Assembly (NCBI GenBank): GCA_033239005.1
Contig: BSQZ01000030.1
Coordinates: forward strand, 1,733,501 to 1,797,500
Direction of reading: 5' to 3'
DNA length: 64,000 nt
Source: Lamellibrachia satsuma
Taxonomy: Eukaryota; Annelida; Polychaeta; Sabellida; Siboglinidae
Shown: piece after piece, positions 1 to 24,559 of the stretch
How the letters are laid out: each line of letters opens with the position of its first letter
Position numbering within the stretch: the stretch's first letter is position 1
Notes under the pieces: generated by a model
The model's database searches: none
Seen by the model: the letters and a program-made list of their open reading frames with translations, nothing else
What the model was told of the DNA's origin: nothing
Translations under genes and position numbers: made by a program

Positions 1-697
1 TGACAGGAACAACTTCAAAATCACTGTTCTGCCCTGCACTGGCAGGACAAAACGGATTCTCTACTAACCATGATTTATGATAAATGGCTACTGGATGGAT
101 ATAAGGAACATCAGATATATATCAACATGGGACAAATTCCCAACATGTTCTACATAGCAAGACTTCACTGTATATTACTATTACAACCGAGCCTCAGCAC
201 ACGGCTGAATAGGTGTCCAGAGTATGTAAAGGAGAATGTTAAATTTCAGATTTAGCAAAAGCTTGCACATGTAAATATATTAAAGTTCAGAGTATATCAT
301 CAACATCTGAATTGTTACAATTAATAATAAAATAAAAAACACTTGTTCATTTCCATCAATGTTTAGTTGAAACATCGTATAATAAAATTAATATTAAATT
401 ATAAAACATACTACTGCCTAATTATATACAGATGCCTAAATCATTGTTGAACATTGTTACTGTTATGATATCAGTTTCAATAATTTGGCAGCACATAATA
501 ACAATAGATATAATGCAGATTCTATTTGCCTTTAAACACCTTAAAACTTGATTGAACCAAGTTGATGTTGACATTTTAATTGACATTTTATATTTCAAAT
601 TATTTTCTCACCTTGGTTATAATAAAAAAATAAATGTCTTCACTGTGATGGATACAAAGCGTCTGACTAAATGTTCTATTTCCTGAAGAAAGTTCTA

Positions 698-703
698 TTT
701 ATT
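698..703 (-). terminator. Candidate poly(A) signal of thymidylate synthase
   Basis: AATAAA on the minus strand about 130 nt beyond the TAA stop of the last exon. The spacing fits a short 3'UTR. Other AT-rich hexamers lie further downstream, so the actual site is uncertain. The rest of 1-831 shows no coding region that I recognise. Confidence 0.45.
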
Positions 704-831
704 TTTAATACTTGGCAATATAGAAGCAGATAGCATACTGAAGTAGTGACATTAGAGCAAATGTGGGGAGTTAGTAACCATCAAATCAAGATGCCACAGT
801 GTTGTTGCTAACTCTCTGGAATGTTGCTATA

Positions 832-14242
<13,411 letters not shown>

Positions 14243-14734
14243 CTGATTAGCAACTAAAATTAAATGCCATATGTGTACTGTTTGGTAATTAATATTAATA
14301 TTAGAATATATTTATTTAGACCAGATATGTATACAAACAAATAACAATTCCAATGACGTAGTATATTGACAAAATAATGAAACCAAAACATGGCAGCATG
14401 ATTGGTGCACATAGAATATAGTGAAAAAAATAAAAAAATAGTATAATTATACAATTTATGCATTTATTGCTTTTTATTTCAAATATGAACTTATTGAGTT
14501 TCACAAGTTTTGTCATGTAAGGAATGTTGTTGTAGTTTTATAATTAATTAACACGGTCATGGAATACTGTTGGAAGCAGGCACTGGATGATTGGATCAGC
14601 ATCACTAATCGATAGCAGTGCCCTGACAATGGATCAACCCATTGGCTGATCAAGCAGTGCAATTGGCTGTGACATTGATTGAGGGTCATGGTTATCAAAA
14701 TAGCAATTAAGACAATAGTTCAGTAGCTGTGCAG

Positions 14735-14890
14735 GGAAGAGGAAGTTGGATTTATGGGGATGTTTTGTTTGGAGGGCTAACATGTTCATGAGGGATGGGC
14801 TTCATCTAAGTGGAAAGGGTGCAGCAGTGTTTGCTGATGAACTCTCAGTAGCAGTCAACAGTGGCATGGGGAGCATCAAAAATAGCAAAT
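14735..14890 (+). pseudogene. LINE-encoded SGNH-esterase fragment
   Basis: A short open stretch reads RANMFMRDGLHLSGKGAAVF followed by ADELSVAVNSGMG and then a stop. MRDGLHLSGKGAAVF is the last conserved block (Asp-x-x-His) of the SGNH-hydrolase-like domain carried by some CR1-type LINEs. Everything upstream of it is missing. Only the C-terminal 40 or so residues remain, so this is a relic. Confidence 0.5.
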
Positions 14891-14894
14891 AGCA

Positions 14895-16290
14895 AACATT
14901 ATTTAATAGTTGATTATGCATATTTTATATTTATATATATTATTATTTGAAATCTTAGATTTGAGAAATTTACTGTTTTAAACTGTACTTTTGTTATTTG
15001 TAAATTTTATCATCTGATATAATTATTTATTTAATTATTAATTTTTTTTATGTATTTTGTGTTACAGGTAAAGATATTCAACAGCAACATGTGTATAGAC
15101 TTGAGCTAGTTTGTGATTCAGATGGATTAAAATCGGCTGTTCCGATACCAGTGAATCGAATAATGAACACCTTGGATAACACTGCATGCACTGTTGCAAC
15201 ATGATATAAAATACTTCATCTGAGGACAACTGTTCCTTTCTTAAGTGATCTTCAATTTGAGGTAGATTCATTGTCCATCGATGAGCAAAATCAAAGTGAT
15301 CAATTCTGCTTTTGAAAACTGTGATGGCAACTAGGGTAACCATACACTCTTACACATGGAAATTATTGCCATAATCTCATCTAACATGATAAATAAAATC
15401 ATGAACTTGATGCTGAGACAGTGTGCTTGTGGAACATTGTCACACCATTGCATTTCAAGAATTTTTTTTAATATGACAAACGTTAATAAGCATTGACATT
15501 GTCTGAGGAAATGTATGTACATATCGAAATAAATAGTTGCTTTTGAATAAGATGTTGCAACCTTTTGATAATTAATAGTCATGGTGAAATATTCACAACT
15601 GCAGTATAATCTAAACATATACAATTATGTTGATGCTCCAAGTATGGGTGGACCAACTCATTATCTGATGCTGTAAATAGGTCAAGTGTGACCTGTAAAT
15701 AGGTCAAGTGTGAAATGCTGGTAAACTAATTAGGTAATGTAAACATTACAAGGTCACAAAGTATTTGATAAATATACATTTTCCATCCATTAAAATAGAT
15801 CCATTACCTATTGAATAACAGCTAAATTATCCAATTAATCCAAATAAATAGGTCAAATGTGAAATATAGGTCAATTAATTAGGTCATCAAAAATATGGAT
15901 TTACCAAGTCACATAACACTGAAGTGGATACATTCCATCAACTAAAGGTTTAGTAAACCCATTTACTAATTAATTACAACAAAATAATGTCATTATGCCA
16001 TGTAAATAGGTGAAGTCATGTCAAGGTCAAATATTATTAAAATTCGTTTCTGGGTCACATACCTTTTATTTCATAGCAATATGTTCAATACATTAAAAAC
16101 TATTGCTATTTTCATATCAATAAAATACAGTCCTTAGCATTCCGGGTCACAAGAAATGGAACCAAATTGAATAGACAATAATGCTAGTTTTCAGAGATCA
16201 AAAAGTGGAATAACTTCGGAAATAATGAAGATATCAATAAAATTACAAAAGTGTTATAAACTTCATAGGACACTGTATCCCGTGGAATCA
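14895..16290. other. AT-rich stretch, no gene recognised
   Basis: Contains loose repeats of GTAAATAGGTCAAGTGTGA (15670-15720, with related pieces at about 15845 and 16005). A minus-strand reading near 15280-15320 (FKSRIDHFDF) faintly resembles LINE C-termini but is too short to call. Confidence 0.4.
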
Positions 16291-16308
16291 TTTAAATGAT
16301 CATCTGGT

Positions 16309-16455
16309 CAATTAGAGTTTTTTTTATATACCTATCACTGGAAGACCGTCGAACCAGAGGAGACCTGATAGAGACATTCAAGGGAATTAACGGCTACACA
16401 GAAGTAGATCCTGAATTGCTCTTCAAGATAAGCCTAAGCCTAAGGGTAGGTATGC
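16309..16455 (+). pseudogene. CR1/L2-type LINE C-terminus, first part
   Basis: Reads YLSLEDRRTRGDLIETFKGI then NGYTEVDPELLFKI, the usual region near the end of CR1/L2 ORF2 (LE.RR.RGDLI..FKI..G). It stops at AGCCTAAGGG. The expected continuation appears 2.1 kb further on. Confidence 0.7.
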
Positions 16456-17633
16456 GACAATCGGCCTACATACGTGCTAATCTCTCGTTCGTTCACCCGG
16501 TGACCGTATTTTTGCTGCACGTTTGCATGGCGTATTTTAGGAGCTCCCGGAGAATACTCATTGTGATGACATAGTTAACATGCTCCGCTGACGCGTCGTT
16601 TTCGAAATTTTCCAATCTGATTTGTAGAGTCAAAAAACATTTACGTCAAAGTTTTTGGTCGTCAAAGTCATCGACTATTTACCTGAAGGTAGGAAAACTT
16701 TTCTTTCAAACCTTTATAATTTATATTTCCATATACTTGTCTATGTGTGTGCCAAATCTGAGGCAAATTAAACTATTAGCACATTGTTTTCTAGGATTAC
16801 CAAAATTTTATGTCGAACCGAAAAATGGTTGATCGGGTTGAATTTCACTGTGACAATCCCATGTTTGCCATCGTCTAGATGACCGTGGCCCACCACGACC
16901 ATACTAAAATGATTCTTTTGGGTGTATTTAATAGTTTCCCGATGAGTTTCATGAAAATAATGACTTAGATTATTGAAGATTTTGAAGGATACTATTCCTG
17001 CTAAAAATAGTGCTGTTCATGGCATTTAGGTCACGTGACCTGAATCTTGCAATGTGATTGGCTGATGCCGTTGTTTACAAACACAAGGGACCATGTGCTT
17101 TTATTGCTGTATTATTTTATGAATTTTTTGGATTGTTGATTTTCCTAACACATTTTATCATTACCTCATACATTTACCTGACCTTTCTAAAAAAAAATTC
17201 TTCTACCTTATTCATGATAATAACCCTGATATAAGGAATTGTGTGGAGGAAAATTTCAAGCTTGATTCAGTTGATGGAATATTTAACCTTGCTTTTCCTT
17301 TTTTACTCCAAATGAGTTACAGGTCAATAGAACACAGGCACCTGATCTCCTTTGCAATCAGAAAAAAAGAGAGAAATTAGTCAAATTGGCAATTTTATGG
17401 TTATTTGTCATGTTTGGTAATGGGGTATTTAAAGTTGAAGAAAGCAGGTGGAACTTATGTTGTGGGGTACTGAAGTGAGGTTGAAACTTACTCGAACGAT
17501 GCTGTGGATTATGACATTTCAAAGTATGCCCTTGCTGCGGATCTGTTGTGTGAGGATTTGACTGTATCGTAAAATTAACGAGACATTTTGTGTATATATT
17601 TTAAATAAGTAGGTACGTTTGATTCAGTTATAA

Positions 17634-17818
17634 GGCCACCCTTAATGAATTGTTTGTTTGCAGTAATCCTACCCAAGGTTTTTAGGCTGGGTAGGGATTA
17701 AGTAAAATAAAAAATACATGAAAGACCCCTCAAATATCAATAAAAGCTAAGTCTGGCGTCACCTATGGACCAATGGGTCAGTCGATTACGACAAACAGAC
17801 AATTAATTAAGGGTGACC
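17634..17818. mobile_element. Harbinger-like MITE, 185 bp
   Basis: Inverted ends of about 35 bp: left GGCCACCCTTAATGAATTGT, right read inward GGTCACCCTTAATTAATTGT, continuing TTGTTTGCAGTAATC and CTGTTTGTCGTAATC. Flanked by TAA on both sides (17631-17633, 17819-17821), the 3-bp TWA target of PIF/Harbinger elements. No coding capacity. Confidence 0.75.
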
Positions 17819-17937
17819 TAATTGTAATATCTTGACATGCAGCACCTTACAGTTACATGTCTTTAGTTTGTATGATTTTTACTTCAGAGGTTTATTGAAT
17901 TCAGGACTGCTCTGAAAAAGGTTGATATTCACTAATT

Positions 17938-18068
17938 TAGCTAATTTTCAATTAAATCAAATTATTACCAAAAAGATAGAAAAAAACTTAAGATAAACAG
18001 TGTGTTATGATCACATTTGTTATTTCTAGCTAATTTTCAATTAAATCAAATTATTACCAAAAAGATAA
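17938..18068. repeat. Direct duplication of ~41 bp
   Basis: The sequence TAGCTAATTTTCAATTAAAT through ACCAAAAAGATA occurs at about 17938-17979 and again at about 18027-18067, identical, with 48 bp between. Origin unknown. Confidence 0.85.
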
Positions 18069-18544
18069 TGGGGGGGAATATTGCATTCTGAAATTTTCCC
18101 TTATCAATGAATACATATCGTTTATCAATCAAAGTAATTAAGATTATTAATTAATGATTGACTTAAATCATGAATTAAATTAACACTGCACTAACTGTTT
18201 GTGTTTTAATATATATCCCCTAAATTCATCTCTCCAATATTAAAAAAGTTATGACACTCTGTATTCTCAAAATGAAACGTAATTGACCCAAAAGGTCACA
18301 ACTTTTCTTTTTCTAGTAAAACAAGGCCGAAAAATGGGTTGCGCATCTAATATTTAAAATGTCATAACTTATTTAATATTCCACCTAGAACAAAGATCTA
18401 AATGGCATTTTAAAGTTTTTTTTCAGGCTCTGCACAATGGTACTCAATTGATGTCTATCCATGTAGGTTGACATTTTTTTTCACATATCTACTAAGGGAT
18501 GTCACTCAACAAAGCAGATCACGCGGACACAACCAAACCATTAC

Positions 18545-18660
18545 GGTAAAACACCCGTCTCGTAATCAATCCGTGGAATAGTCTACCACCAAATACTATC
18601 AAAGCAACCTCTATCAACACCTTCAAGTCGCGCATCAAGTCATTATTCGAGTAAATACAC
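18545..18660 (+). pseudogene. CR1/L2-type LINE C-terminus, second part
   Basis: Reads LVINPWNSLPPNTIKATSIN then TFKSRIKSLFE and a stop. This is the WN.LP...V.A.S...FK..LD block that ends CR1/L2 ORF2. It continues the fragment at 16309-16455. About 2.05 kb of unrelated sequence, including the MITE at 17634, lies between the two halves. Confidence 0.7.
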
Positions 18661-19269
18661 AAGTCTGAAAGTCACAAGTGTCACAAGACACAACCCTATC
18701 AGCATCACTGTCAGGGGATCCCCTATCTGCTATCAGTATTCAAATACCTACCGAAGAAATTAGCTAAATTCAAATACTCAAATCAACAGAAGTTGTAAAA
18801 ACTGCTAATAAAGGGACTTCTACAGGCCAGTTGGCCTCCTGTCCCATCAACCACGCTGGTAAGAATAATGGTAAGTACTGGTAAGAACTAAAATACAAAC
18901 CTGTTGGCGCGCTAAAAGTACTTCGAAAATTTTTCGCGCGAAATACCCTTTCCTGTTTACATATGCCCTCTGTCGGTGAACCTCATCTAGCAGTTCGCCA
19001 AACTCTCCATGTGGCGTTACTGTTGCGGTCACACGCCGCCACAAATCTAGCTTTCATTATCCAGCCTCCGTGCTGTGGCGCCACCGTTTGTCGCACACAT
19101 CTTTGCTTGGATGCAGAGTGGGGATTTCATTGTGACAGAAATTATGTATGCGCCCAGAATACACAAGTAGCTAATTAAGATCTAAAATGTTTAGTGTAGC
19201 ATTTCGATACTGACGCCAACTGGCTGCTGGCGCTTCACGGGAATGCCTACACAAAAATGGAGATATGAC

Positions 19270-19302
19270 AGTAGTTAACAAGATTGCCACCCAAGGCAAA
19301 GG
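19270..19302 (-). mobile_element. LINE 3' tail, separated by an insertion
   Basis: GTTAACAAGATTGCCA is the outermost 3' tail of the CR1-like LINE family also seen at 60780 (TTTAACAAGATTGCCA) and 47560 (TTTAACAAGGTTGCCA). The next part of the same tail (AGATGGCAAGTGGACAAGG) lies at 22860, beyond the 3.5-kb insertion. Confidence 0.7.
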
Positions 19303-19951
19303 TGGGGACTCTTTGCAGAAGGTTTCGTGCACTCTGTGACGTAACGAATTTGTGTGGTGTGCATGAAACCTTCTGCGTGATGCAGAAGGTTTCATGTATT
19401 TGTGTTTAACTGATATTGTGTGAAGTATAATTGTTGCTCTGTCAACTTTATCAATTCTGGGGGAAGGAACTAGTGCATAAGTAACTCTACAAACACATTG
19501 CAAGGCATTTTGGTGAGAGACAGCATAATTCACCTCAAAAATGTAGGTGCGCATGAAACCTTCTGCGTGATGCAGAAGGTTTCACGTATCTGTGCTTGAC
19601 TGACATTGTGTTGTAATTAATTGTTGCTCTATAACTTTATCCATTCTTGAAGAAGGAACTATAATTAATTCTGCGAGATAAGCAACTTTGGTTGTGCTGT
19701 TTGCAATTGTTTGCAATGATAGAATAACCGACAATGCCAAGTAATCACAATTTCATTGAAGTAGTCAATATCATGTGGATTTAATGTAATTAGCATTTAA
19801 AATTTTAGTCATTGAGTTCACTTACAGCTGTGAGAAATACATTCGTGACTGAATATTATTGCTTTAGAATTATACTGTTGTATGAAAGCTTACTGAAAGC
19901 TTGCATTCTTAGTATAATTATAATCATCTATTAAAATAATTGTATAAACAG

Positions 19952-20594
19952 GTCGTCGATGGTTTCCTAAATCTGCTGAGGTACAACCAGGATTGTGGCA
20001 ATGATGACCATGTCTTTGTTGTACCTGCAATAACAACTGTACAGTGAGAAAGAGGTTGCTATGATATGAACTTGTATTCCTCTGTAAGTTATGAGTTTCT
20101 TATTTAACTCTCTTCCATTTCACCCCGTTAATTAGCTTGAGATTTCTTCTTTTTCTTCTTCTTCAGCACCACTCCCTTTATATTAGAAATACACTTCTGC
20201 TCAGTGAATACAACCTTAATACTCTTTCATTCCCTCTGATGCATAGACAATGAGTATGAGAGGCAGGATGTAGCAGAGAAAGCTGAGTGGTTTGGTGGAG
20301 TGCAAGGCAGTGGGTACTATTGTTCAATCCCTGAGATGGGGCTGGTTGGCTGGGACTAATGTAGTTTTAGTGTCTAAAGTGCTATAGTGCTAAAGGCGGC
20401 TTTGATTGTCCTTTATGCTGCATGCTATGATGCCTTTGTATAAACGAGGGTACAATCACACAGACATTTTAATAAATGAAGAATAATAAATGTGTCAACC
20501 TGAATAAGTGAAACGTGTGTCCTGGAGAATGAATTTCCCAAACATAAACAATGTGAATGACAGTATCCCTCAACCTGAAAGTTGTGTAACTATT

Positions 20595-20635
<41 letters not shown>

Positions 20636-20862
20636 GGGCTTTCTTTCTGTAGTGGTGAAGTATTATGAAACTCTCTGAAGTAATTTGGATATTTATGACG
20701 TTCTTGTAGGCAACGTTCACAGTGTCCAAAGTGGGTATTTGCATCCATCAATGTGAGTGGAAACCACTGGGTCCTTCTTGTTGTCGACATGGTCAACAAG
20801 GCTGTGTTTGTTTTGGACTCCATGTCTAAAGCAACAACAAAGAGGAGATGCATAAAGCACTG
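19952..20862 (+). pseudogene. Ulp1/C48-like cysteine protease, two exons
   Basis: Exon 19952-20043 (acceptor ATAAACAG, donor GTGAGA) reads VVDGFLNLLRYNQDC and then a VFVVPAITTVQ stretch. Exon 20710-20862 (acceptor TTCTTGTAG, donor GTAGTAAG) continues in the correct phase with SINVSGNHWVLLVVDMVNKA then VFVLDSMSK. This matches the Ulp1 fold: the strand-turn V..YL.LL, the catalytic His in NHW.L.V.D, and the Asp in LDS. The Cys block (N.DCG) was not found downstream. A SINE and a G-rich repeat follow, so the gene is probably broken. A (TTG)n run sits in the intron. SUMO-type proteases of this family are frequent passengers in DNA transposons. Confidence 0.6.
20594..20637. repeat. (TTG)n microsatellite
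   Basis: About 14 units of GTT in the intron between the two Ulp1-like exons. Confidence 0.95.
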
Positions 20863-20915
20863 GTAGTAAGTTTATTTCTATAATTTATGGATTGTTATAT
20901 ATAAATGTGTTAAGT

Positions 20916-21109
20916 TGTCTTAAGTCTTAAGTAGTTATACTCCAAACAGCCTAGTCTTGAGCTAACGCAGGAGTTTGGACCAACGGCTTTTAGTGTCTCT
21001 TCCGAAAGACACGAGCAAAGTGGGGTGAACGAAATTGCCCAAGCTTCGAAACGAAAACCGTCCTCTCGATCGACAGGCGGGTGCTCTAACCATTAGACCA
21101 CCGCTCCCC
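20916..21109 (-). mobile_element. tRNA-derived SINE, copy 1
   Basis: Minus-strand copy of the SINE at 48174-48380: tRNA-like head GGGGAGCGGTGGTCTAATGG, then CTGTCGATCGAGAGGACGGT, a decayed B box, the CTCTTCCGAAAGACAC-type body seen on the plus strand, and the tail ending in ACTTAAGACTTAAGAC. It lies inside the 19303-22845 element, just downstream of the second Ulp1-like exon. Confidence 0.85.
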
Positions 21110-21215
21110 AACTGCAACACTGCAACATGTACGCCTAAGAAAGTGCAGAATATATTACATGATCTTTATTTGTGTTATTGCTGTTGCGTTTGTATCATAC
21201 ACAAGTAATAAGCCA

Positions 21216-21260
21216 TTTGCGGAGGGGGAGGGGGGAGGGGGAGGGGGAGGGGAGGAGGGG
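21216..21260. repeat. G-rich GAGGGG tract
   Basis: About 45 bp of GAGGGGGAGGGGGGAGGGGG type sequence with runs of four to six G, able to form a G-quadruplex on the plus strand. Confidence 0.85.
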
Positions 21261-22856
21261 TTCAAGCCATTCATTGCACTACTACAGGAACTTCTATGAT
21301 GCAAGAGACAATTTACTTCAGCAGCCTCAAATTGCATGGATAGAAGGACACCTGGTCTCTACAAGAGAATGACACCTGGTCTCTACAAAAGAAGGTCACC
21401 TGGTCTCTCTCTACAAGCCAGAAATATTTCATTTCATGTGGAGTTATTGTGCTTATGGTAAGTTTGTTTCTGTGTGATGCAACACAAAGTGTGTGTTGAC
21501 GGGTGGAGTTAACAACACTTTAATTAAATCAATTGGTGGATTTCGTGGCTGGTATCCCACGAAGGAGCATGTATATAATGAACATGATAGCTTTTCTTCA
21601 TGTGAAGAAACTGAACTTTGTCTATTCATTCCAATTCAAATTTGTGTGAGATTTTTAGTCATGTTGCCTAAATATATGACATGATATGTATAATAGACAA
21701 AAGAAGTATGTTGTTCATCTCTTTTAAGCACTGCTATAAGCTTGTATGGGAACCTTGAAATAAAGTTGTCAATCTTGACAATTTTTAGTTATTCTTTTCA
21801 AGCAAATGATAATATTAAACCATATGTACAGACAGACATGCATGAATGTAATCAGAGATAAAATGCACATCATTTGGAATCCTGAAAGGCATTGACCTTC
21901 AGGAACTCACACAGGCTTTGGTACAGAATTTCACGCATCTCGTTCTCCAGAAGCTGATCAAATCAGCAGGCCCTTCACCAGCCACGCAACTTGAATGTGA
22001 TATGCCTGGCTGTCAAGCCAAGTCCAAGGAGAAAACACAGTGTTGTACTTGTGGGTGATGGGCCCATTGGCAACACCGTGCTAAACTGCAGTCAAAACCC
22101 AAAGGAGCCTTCATTTGTACTGTGTACATTGCACCGTATGGTGCTCATTAGGCAGCTTCGTCAGACATGTATGACCGTCCACTGCATTATAGATATGTAC
22201 GTCAGCAAGCAGAGAGTTGCAGTAATCTACTGTGCTGATCACTAAGGCATGGACAAGCCAAACCAGTGGACATTGCGAATTATAGTATAGTTCATGTATT
22301 TCTTTATTAGTTTGATTGGATAATAAAGAACTTCCTTCAACAAGAATGACACAAGTCCACAAAGCTACAAATCATGAATCACAATATTAGGAAATCAAAG
22401 AAACGTGACAATTTCTGCACAATGTAGAAGCTTTTCTGCACACCTACCAAAATTTCAGTCAAAATTATGCCTTGCTCTGATTTGGTCACATGTAATACAC
22501 TAGTTTCTTCCACCAGAATGGTCAAAGTTCTTAAATATCATGAGGTAAAAACAACTCAGATATATGTACATAAAGCCTTCTGCATCACGCAGAAGGTTTC
22601 ATGCACACCTACATTTATGAAGTGAATTATGCTGTCTCTCATCAAAATGCCTTGCAATGGGTTTGTAGAGTTAATTATGCACTAGTTCCTTCCTGGATAA
22701 AGTTCACAGAGCAGCAATTATACATCAAACAATGTCAGTTACGCACAGGCACACGAAACCTGTTTCACGCAGAAGGTTTCATGCACATTTACAAAAATCC
22801 GTTACGTCACAGAGTGCACGAAACGTTCTGATAAGAGTTCCTCCACAAGGCAAAGG

Positions 22857-23637
22857 CCTAGATGGCAAGTGGACAAGGAAGCTTATCGAGAGTGAATTTG
22901 TTTTAATCTATGTGTAACTTGCCTTCATGAGACATGTATCTATATCTTACTTATGATATGGTCTCCAAGCGTGTATATAATATTCTAACTGAAGCCTGAC
23001 CTGTGCTTTATGTAAATGTATAATTGGCTCTTTCTTTGTATGCTATATTTCTCCTAACCAGCCCAATAATTTTATTACCCTTTGAAGCTGCAATACCACA
23101 CTGCTCTGAAACTTTCATATCAGCACTTGTCGTTACTCCCAAGTCCCTTTCTATAGCACCTAGACCAGTGTCTCTCATTTTATAGTTTACAAGTTCCCGT
23201 GTTATATGTTACTCCTAAGTCCTCTTCTATAGTACCCAGAACATTATCTCTCATTTTATTGTTTACAAGTTCCTGTGTCTTGTGTGTAGGCATTTACATT
23301 TCTCAAAATTGAATAACATCTGCCATTTTTCAGACAATTGAACTAATTTGTCTAGATCGTTTTGTAAATGTTGTTTATCACCATAATTTGTAACCTTTCT
23401 AAACACTTTTGTGTTATCCGCAAATTCAGTACATTACTTGTTATACTATTAATATTATATTAAGAATAATAAATGTCCCAATACTGATCTTTGTGGTACC
23501 CTAATCAAAACTGATTTCGAGTTTGAAACCTTCACATCTACTACAGCACGCTGTATTCTGTCAGCCATTTTATATCCAGTTGACACCATGGGCTCATATA
23601 TTTAAGTAGTAACCTTTGATGTGGCGCTTTATGTAGT

Positions 23638-23640
<3 letters not shown>
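22857..23640 (-). pseudogene. CR1/L2-like LINE, RT C-terminal half and 3'UTR
   Basis: Minus-strand frames with stops read HKAPHQRLLLKYM, a degraded VPQ.SVLGHLLFLI block, CTEFADNTKVFRKVTNYGDK (the FADD box now FADN), WQMLFNFEKCKCLHT, then VNYKMRDTGLGAIERDLGVT and SEQCGIAASKGNKIIGLVRR. These are consecutive blocks of a CR1/L2-group reverse transcriptase. The 3'UTR runs to 22857 and its last bases are displaced to 19270-19302 by the DNA transposon. 5' truncated at a triplet repeat near 23640. Confidence 0.8.
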
Positions 23641-23702
<62 letters not shown>

Positions 23703-23742
23703 CGTGTGGTGGTGGTGGTGGTGGTCTGTGTGTGTGTGTGTG
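23639..23742. repeat. Compound (TAG)n-(TGG)n-(TG)n repeat
   Basis: About 20 TAG/GTA units, then GTGGTGGTGGTGG, then a TG run. It separates two unrelated RT remnants, whose minus-strand readings run into it on either side. Confidence 0.95.
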
Positions 23743-23769
23743 GGGGGCATGGTGTGTGTATGTGATTTT

Positions 23770-24330
23770 CCCTTGGTGTTGTTTGTCATCAGTTTTGTTT
23801 ATTCTGTACTGATTCCATCCCGAATGTAGAACGGGGCTTGTCTATATGAGTCACAAATTCAGTAAGTTCTTGTTCATGACTTGCTAGTCCGTTAATATCA
23901 CTAACAAATCGTAAATGTGTGATGTCCCTTCTTCCTATACTCGATGTGACTACGTGGTCTGCAAGGGATTCAATCATGATTGATCATCTGTTCTAGAAAT
24001 ATGTTGAAAAGTGTAGGGGGAAATGTGCATTCTTGCTGGACTAAACTGATGTGTGAATCCATTCCCATATTGCCCCATTGATCAGAACTGCGTTGCTAGC
24101 CATGTTGTACAATTGTTCGATGATGTGAAGTAGTTTGTGACCAATGTTGTATTTTTTTATTGCATCGCATAAAGCAGCAAGTGCTGTTTGAAGTTAATAG
24201 GTACACGGTAGATTTCCTGTTGGTGTTGTTGGTATTTGTCTCACAGAAAACGCAACTTGAAGATTTGTTCTGTACTGCACCGTCCTTCACGAAAGCCCGC
24301 TTTCGCTTCTGTAATAATGTTCTGCTTGAG
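23770..24330 (-). pseudogene. RTE-like LINE reverse transcriptase remnant
   Basis: Blocks in order on the minus strand: ERGFREGRCSTEQIFKLRFL near 24290, KYQQHQQEIY, a degraded LYNMASNAVLING region, QQECTFPPTLFNIFLEQM, SIGRRDITHLRFVSDINGLA (FADD box mutated to FVSD) and HIDKPRSTFGMES, ending near MTNN at about 23789. These are standard RTE-clade RT motifs. The catalytic box is lost and several stops are present, so it is dead. Confidence 0.75.
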
Positions 24331-24559
24331 GTTTAATATCACTTGTCTTTTGCAGATCATGGTTAAACTGTTTAATCTGTTATTCCATCTCCTCATTCTT
24401 TTATCAGTTCCGCTTGAATGTTGTTATTGCCAGCTAATTTCCCCCTTTTTAGTGAAAGGCTGCCTCTATTTCAGTCTATATGTGCTAAATATCTTCTCAT
24501 ATGCTATTTGCATTTATGGATATTTTTCCTCCATTTATATTTATTCCGTGGTTTAAGTT

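Larger units (their letters stand above)
19303..22845. mobile_element. DNA transposon, long hairpin-bearing TIRs, Ulp1 cargo
   Basis: 3543 bp between two copies of CAAGGCAAAGG (19292-19302, 22846-22856), an 11-bp target duplication. About 280 bp at each end are inverted copies of one another (19303 to about 19590; about 22562 to 22845), both starting TGG with GTTTCGTGCACTCTGTGACG near the tip. Inside each arm are hairpins of CATGAAACCTTCTGC, a 5-nt loop and its complement. The insertion splits a LINE tail, and other LINE copies show the unoccupied arrangement. The interior holds exons of a Ulp1-like protease (19952-20862), a SINE (20916-21109) and a cysteine-rich reading near 21990-22050. No transposase seen. 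Long target duplications and Ulp1 domains together recall Mutator-like elements, but that class is my inference. Confidence 0.75.
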
